DNA of 6,880 nt. Origin: Cyanobacteria bacterium UBA947. Lineage in GTDB: Bacteria; Cyanobacteriota; Vampirovibrionia; Gastranaerophilales; Gastranaerophilaceae. The notes beneath the pieces were generated by a model that saw only the letters and a list, made by a program, of their open reading frames with translations, did no database searches and was not told where the DNA came from. The translations under genes were made by a program, and so were the position numbers. Shown piece after piece: positions 5,278-6,880 of the stretch (its first letter is position 1; every line of letters starts with the position of its first letter). Where the stretch lies: the NCBI GenBank assembly GCA_002293275.1, contig DBCX01000010.1, forward strand, positions 61,648 through 68,527, given 5' to 3'.

Positions 5278-6866
5278 ACCATTGAATAGCCGGCATCAAC
5301 GGCAAGGCTTGCAAGCTGGAACATTGAAGCAAGGTTGAGACCTTTGAAATACTCTATTTTGGCAGCTTGTATGTCCTCATTCGTTGCCTTTTCATTGCCT
5401 TCTTGTTTCAAGAAGTCGTTGATTATATAATCATCCAGCAGTTTATCTACATTGTCTTTGATGGTGTTGTGCATACTTTCAAGTGTGGATTCGTCAGACA
5501 CCACAAGATTTATAGACAGCGCAGTCTCAATCGCGTCGTCACCTTCGCCTGTTGTGATTGTTACGTGGCCCTCGTAGACAGGCACCTGAATCTCTTCAAT
5601 GACTATATTTTTTATATCGACAGGTCCATCGCTTACTGCCGCAGATTCGCCGCCGCCGCGGCCGTATATTGTGTAATGATTTGCAGGCGGATCGTTTAGC
5701 GGAACTGTTATTTTGACGCCGCCAATATCTAATTGCGCATTTGTTGTCGGCAGCTTCATTTCGCGGCCGTTGGCATTGGATATTTCATAGGTATTTTCTG
5801 CTTCTTTGAATGTCGTCCATTTTTCAACCGCTGCCGGAGCCACACCGTTTGCAACTGCGTCTTGTTTAACGAGCATCATAAGTATTTGGTTATACAAATC
5901 GTTCTTTTCTTCCGGTGTTTTGTCGCCAAAGTATTTCTCAACTGCAGCGTTAATATCAAAATTGTGCCTGCAATTTTCATAAGGGTTGGTTTGCATATTG
6001 ATTTGGGTGGAGTCTTTTATTTTGCCGTCAGCATCTATCGCGCTTGGTTCAACGGTTATAATGCTGTTGCCAAATTTGACTTTTGTGATATCGACACCTT
6101 CTTTCGGCGTTAAGGTGAAGATTGGTCTTCGTACTGTTGCCATTATTGCGCTGTTTATTTTGTCAACATCATCACCGGAAGCTTCTAATCTTGTACGTAA
6201 TAAGGTTTTTGTATTAGGGTCTAATTTCCCGCCGACGGCAGCTTCTTCTACCCGCTTTATTATAGCATCTATCTTCTCAGTATCAGTTTTTGTAGAGTCG
6301 TTCAATATTGCCCTTATGTTGTCCTCTGCCGCGGCCGGAGAATTGCCCGGTCTTCCGTTTATATCACGACTCTTGTCTGCATTTAATTCTACATCAAACG
6401 GAAATTCGGGGGTTTTGGCATACGATTGAAAGGCTTTTGTATCCAGGCCGTATCCGGAGTCCAGGTTTTCCCATGGCACTTCAATCGGGGATTTTTCATT
6501 CGAGTATTTGCTGCCAACTTGCGTTTCGGCCTTTTCTGTGCGGGTTGTTATTTTGCCGGCAACTTTTATATCACCGACAGGCGGCATATACTCACTCGGT
6601 TTTGACGGAGGGGTTCGTTTTTCATCAGGTTTCTCATCTTCCTCAGGCGGAACATTTACCTTAATCTCTTTTTCAGGCACATTAGCTTTGACTTCTTTGT
6701 CGTCCTCAACCGGGTCGCGCCAATAGGTGAAGATTTTGGTGTGGGTTGAGGGCTCTTGGAACACCTGCTGCCGATAAAAATTCTGTTGGACGCGGAACAT
6801 GTCAGCAAACATCTTGCCAAACGAGAACATGCCCATAAAATTCATCATACCACCGAAGAAACCCAT
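5274..6866 (-). CDS. Unrecognised 530-residue protein, probably modular; N-terminus may lie outside the window
   Basis: I do not recognise a family. The visible product starts with a Met/Phe/Gly-rich segment (1-25) that includes GFFGGMMNFMGMFSFG, then Q-rich residues to 40. Residues 51-98 are a Lys/Glu/Pro-rich linker with two near-repeats (VKANVPEKE and VKVNVPPEE type), probably disordered. Residues about 175-245 look helical (EDNIRAILND...IDAIIKRVEEA). Residues about 250-460 alternate short hydrophobic runs such as VKFGNSIITV, VKITVPL and HVTITTG, suggesting beta structure. The end (461-530) is helical again, finishing MFQLASLAVDAGYSMV. No standard signal peptide or long membrane helix is seen. 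The frame stays open upstream of the ATG to the window edge (R-P-Q-G before Met) and AAGG sits only one base before that ATG, so the true start may be upstream. Antisense open frames over it are weak and irregular. Confidence 0.8.
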   Translation of the reverse strand: MGFFGGMMNFMGMFSFGKMFADMFRVQQNFYRQQVFQEPSTHTKIFTYWRDPVEDDKEVKANVPEKEIKVNVPPEEDEKPDEKRTPPSKPSEYMPPVGDIKVAGKITTRTEKAETQVGSKYSNEKSPIEVPWENLDSGYGLDTKAFQSYAKTPEFPFDVELNADKSRDINGRPGNSPAAAEDNIRAILNDSTKTDTEKIDAIIKRVEEAAVGGKLDPNTKTLLRTRLEASGDDVDKINSAIMATVRRPIFTLTPKEGVDITKVKFGNSIITVEPSAIDADGKIKDSTQINMQTNPYENCRHNFDINAAVEKYFGDKTPEEKNDLYNQILMMLVKQDAVANGVAPAAVEKWTTFKEAENTYEISNANGREMKLPTTNAQLDIGGVKITVPLNDPPANHYTIYGRGGGESAAVSDGPVDIKNIVIEEIQVPVYEGHVTITTGEGDDAIETALSINLVVSDESTLESMHNTIKDNVDKLLDDYIINDFLKQEGNEKATNEDIQAAKIEYFKGLNLASMFQLASLAVDAGYSMV

Positions 6867-6880
6867 ACCTTGCGGTCTTG

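Noticed and set aside
5367..6664. Several + strand open frames of 110-147 codons opposite the large - strand gene
   Set aside because: They overlap one another and are rich in Cys, Phe and Ile. They look like antisense readings of a continuous 530-codon frame.

Overview
The window holds six protein-coding genes and almost no spare DNA. Five genes read on the + strand. A sixth enters from the right edge on the - strand and meets the fifth tail to tail. There are no tRNA or rRNA genes, insertion sequences or CRISPR arrays. The organism is a bacterium with mixed GC/AT composition. Two genes start with a short 'P-I-N-(L/F)' peptide and several carry orphan domain architectures. That is reminiscent of host-associated uncultured lineages such as Vampirovibrionia/Gastranaerophilales, but this assignment rests on memory of similar N-termini and is weak.

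Left part (2-870): the 3' end of a DUF2400/TIGR02757 gene overlaps, by ATGA, a single-domain MazG nucleotide pyrophosphohydrolase. These look like ordinary chromosomal genes in one operon.

Middle part (871-3815): two genes share a similar upstream stretch of about 55 bp and a similar N-terminal peptide. The first is a zinc metallopeptidase with the anthrax lethal factor / Pro-Pro endopeptidase (ATLF) active-site layout and no signal peptide. The second is a 652-residue protein with a central GlnD-like HD phosphohydrolase domain and unassigned flanking regions. The duplicated upstream module suggests they are co-regulated.

Right part (3816-6880): a gene with an extended -10 promoter exactly one transcription-start distance from its ATG encodes a DUF4177-like domain, a coiled coil and a complete FlhA-type cytoplasmic domain (the substrate-docking domain of the flagellar/type III export gate), without the FlhA membrane domain. 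It converges, with overlapping stop codons in a TTAA palindrome, on a long - strand gene for an unrecognised, probably modular protein.

Taken together, a soluble export-gate-like ring domain, an LF-type protease lacking an export signal and an HD-domain protein lie side by side. This raises the hypothesis of an uncharacterised secretion or effector-like locus. The domain calls come from reading the sequence; the functional link is inference.
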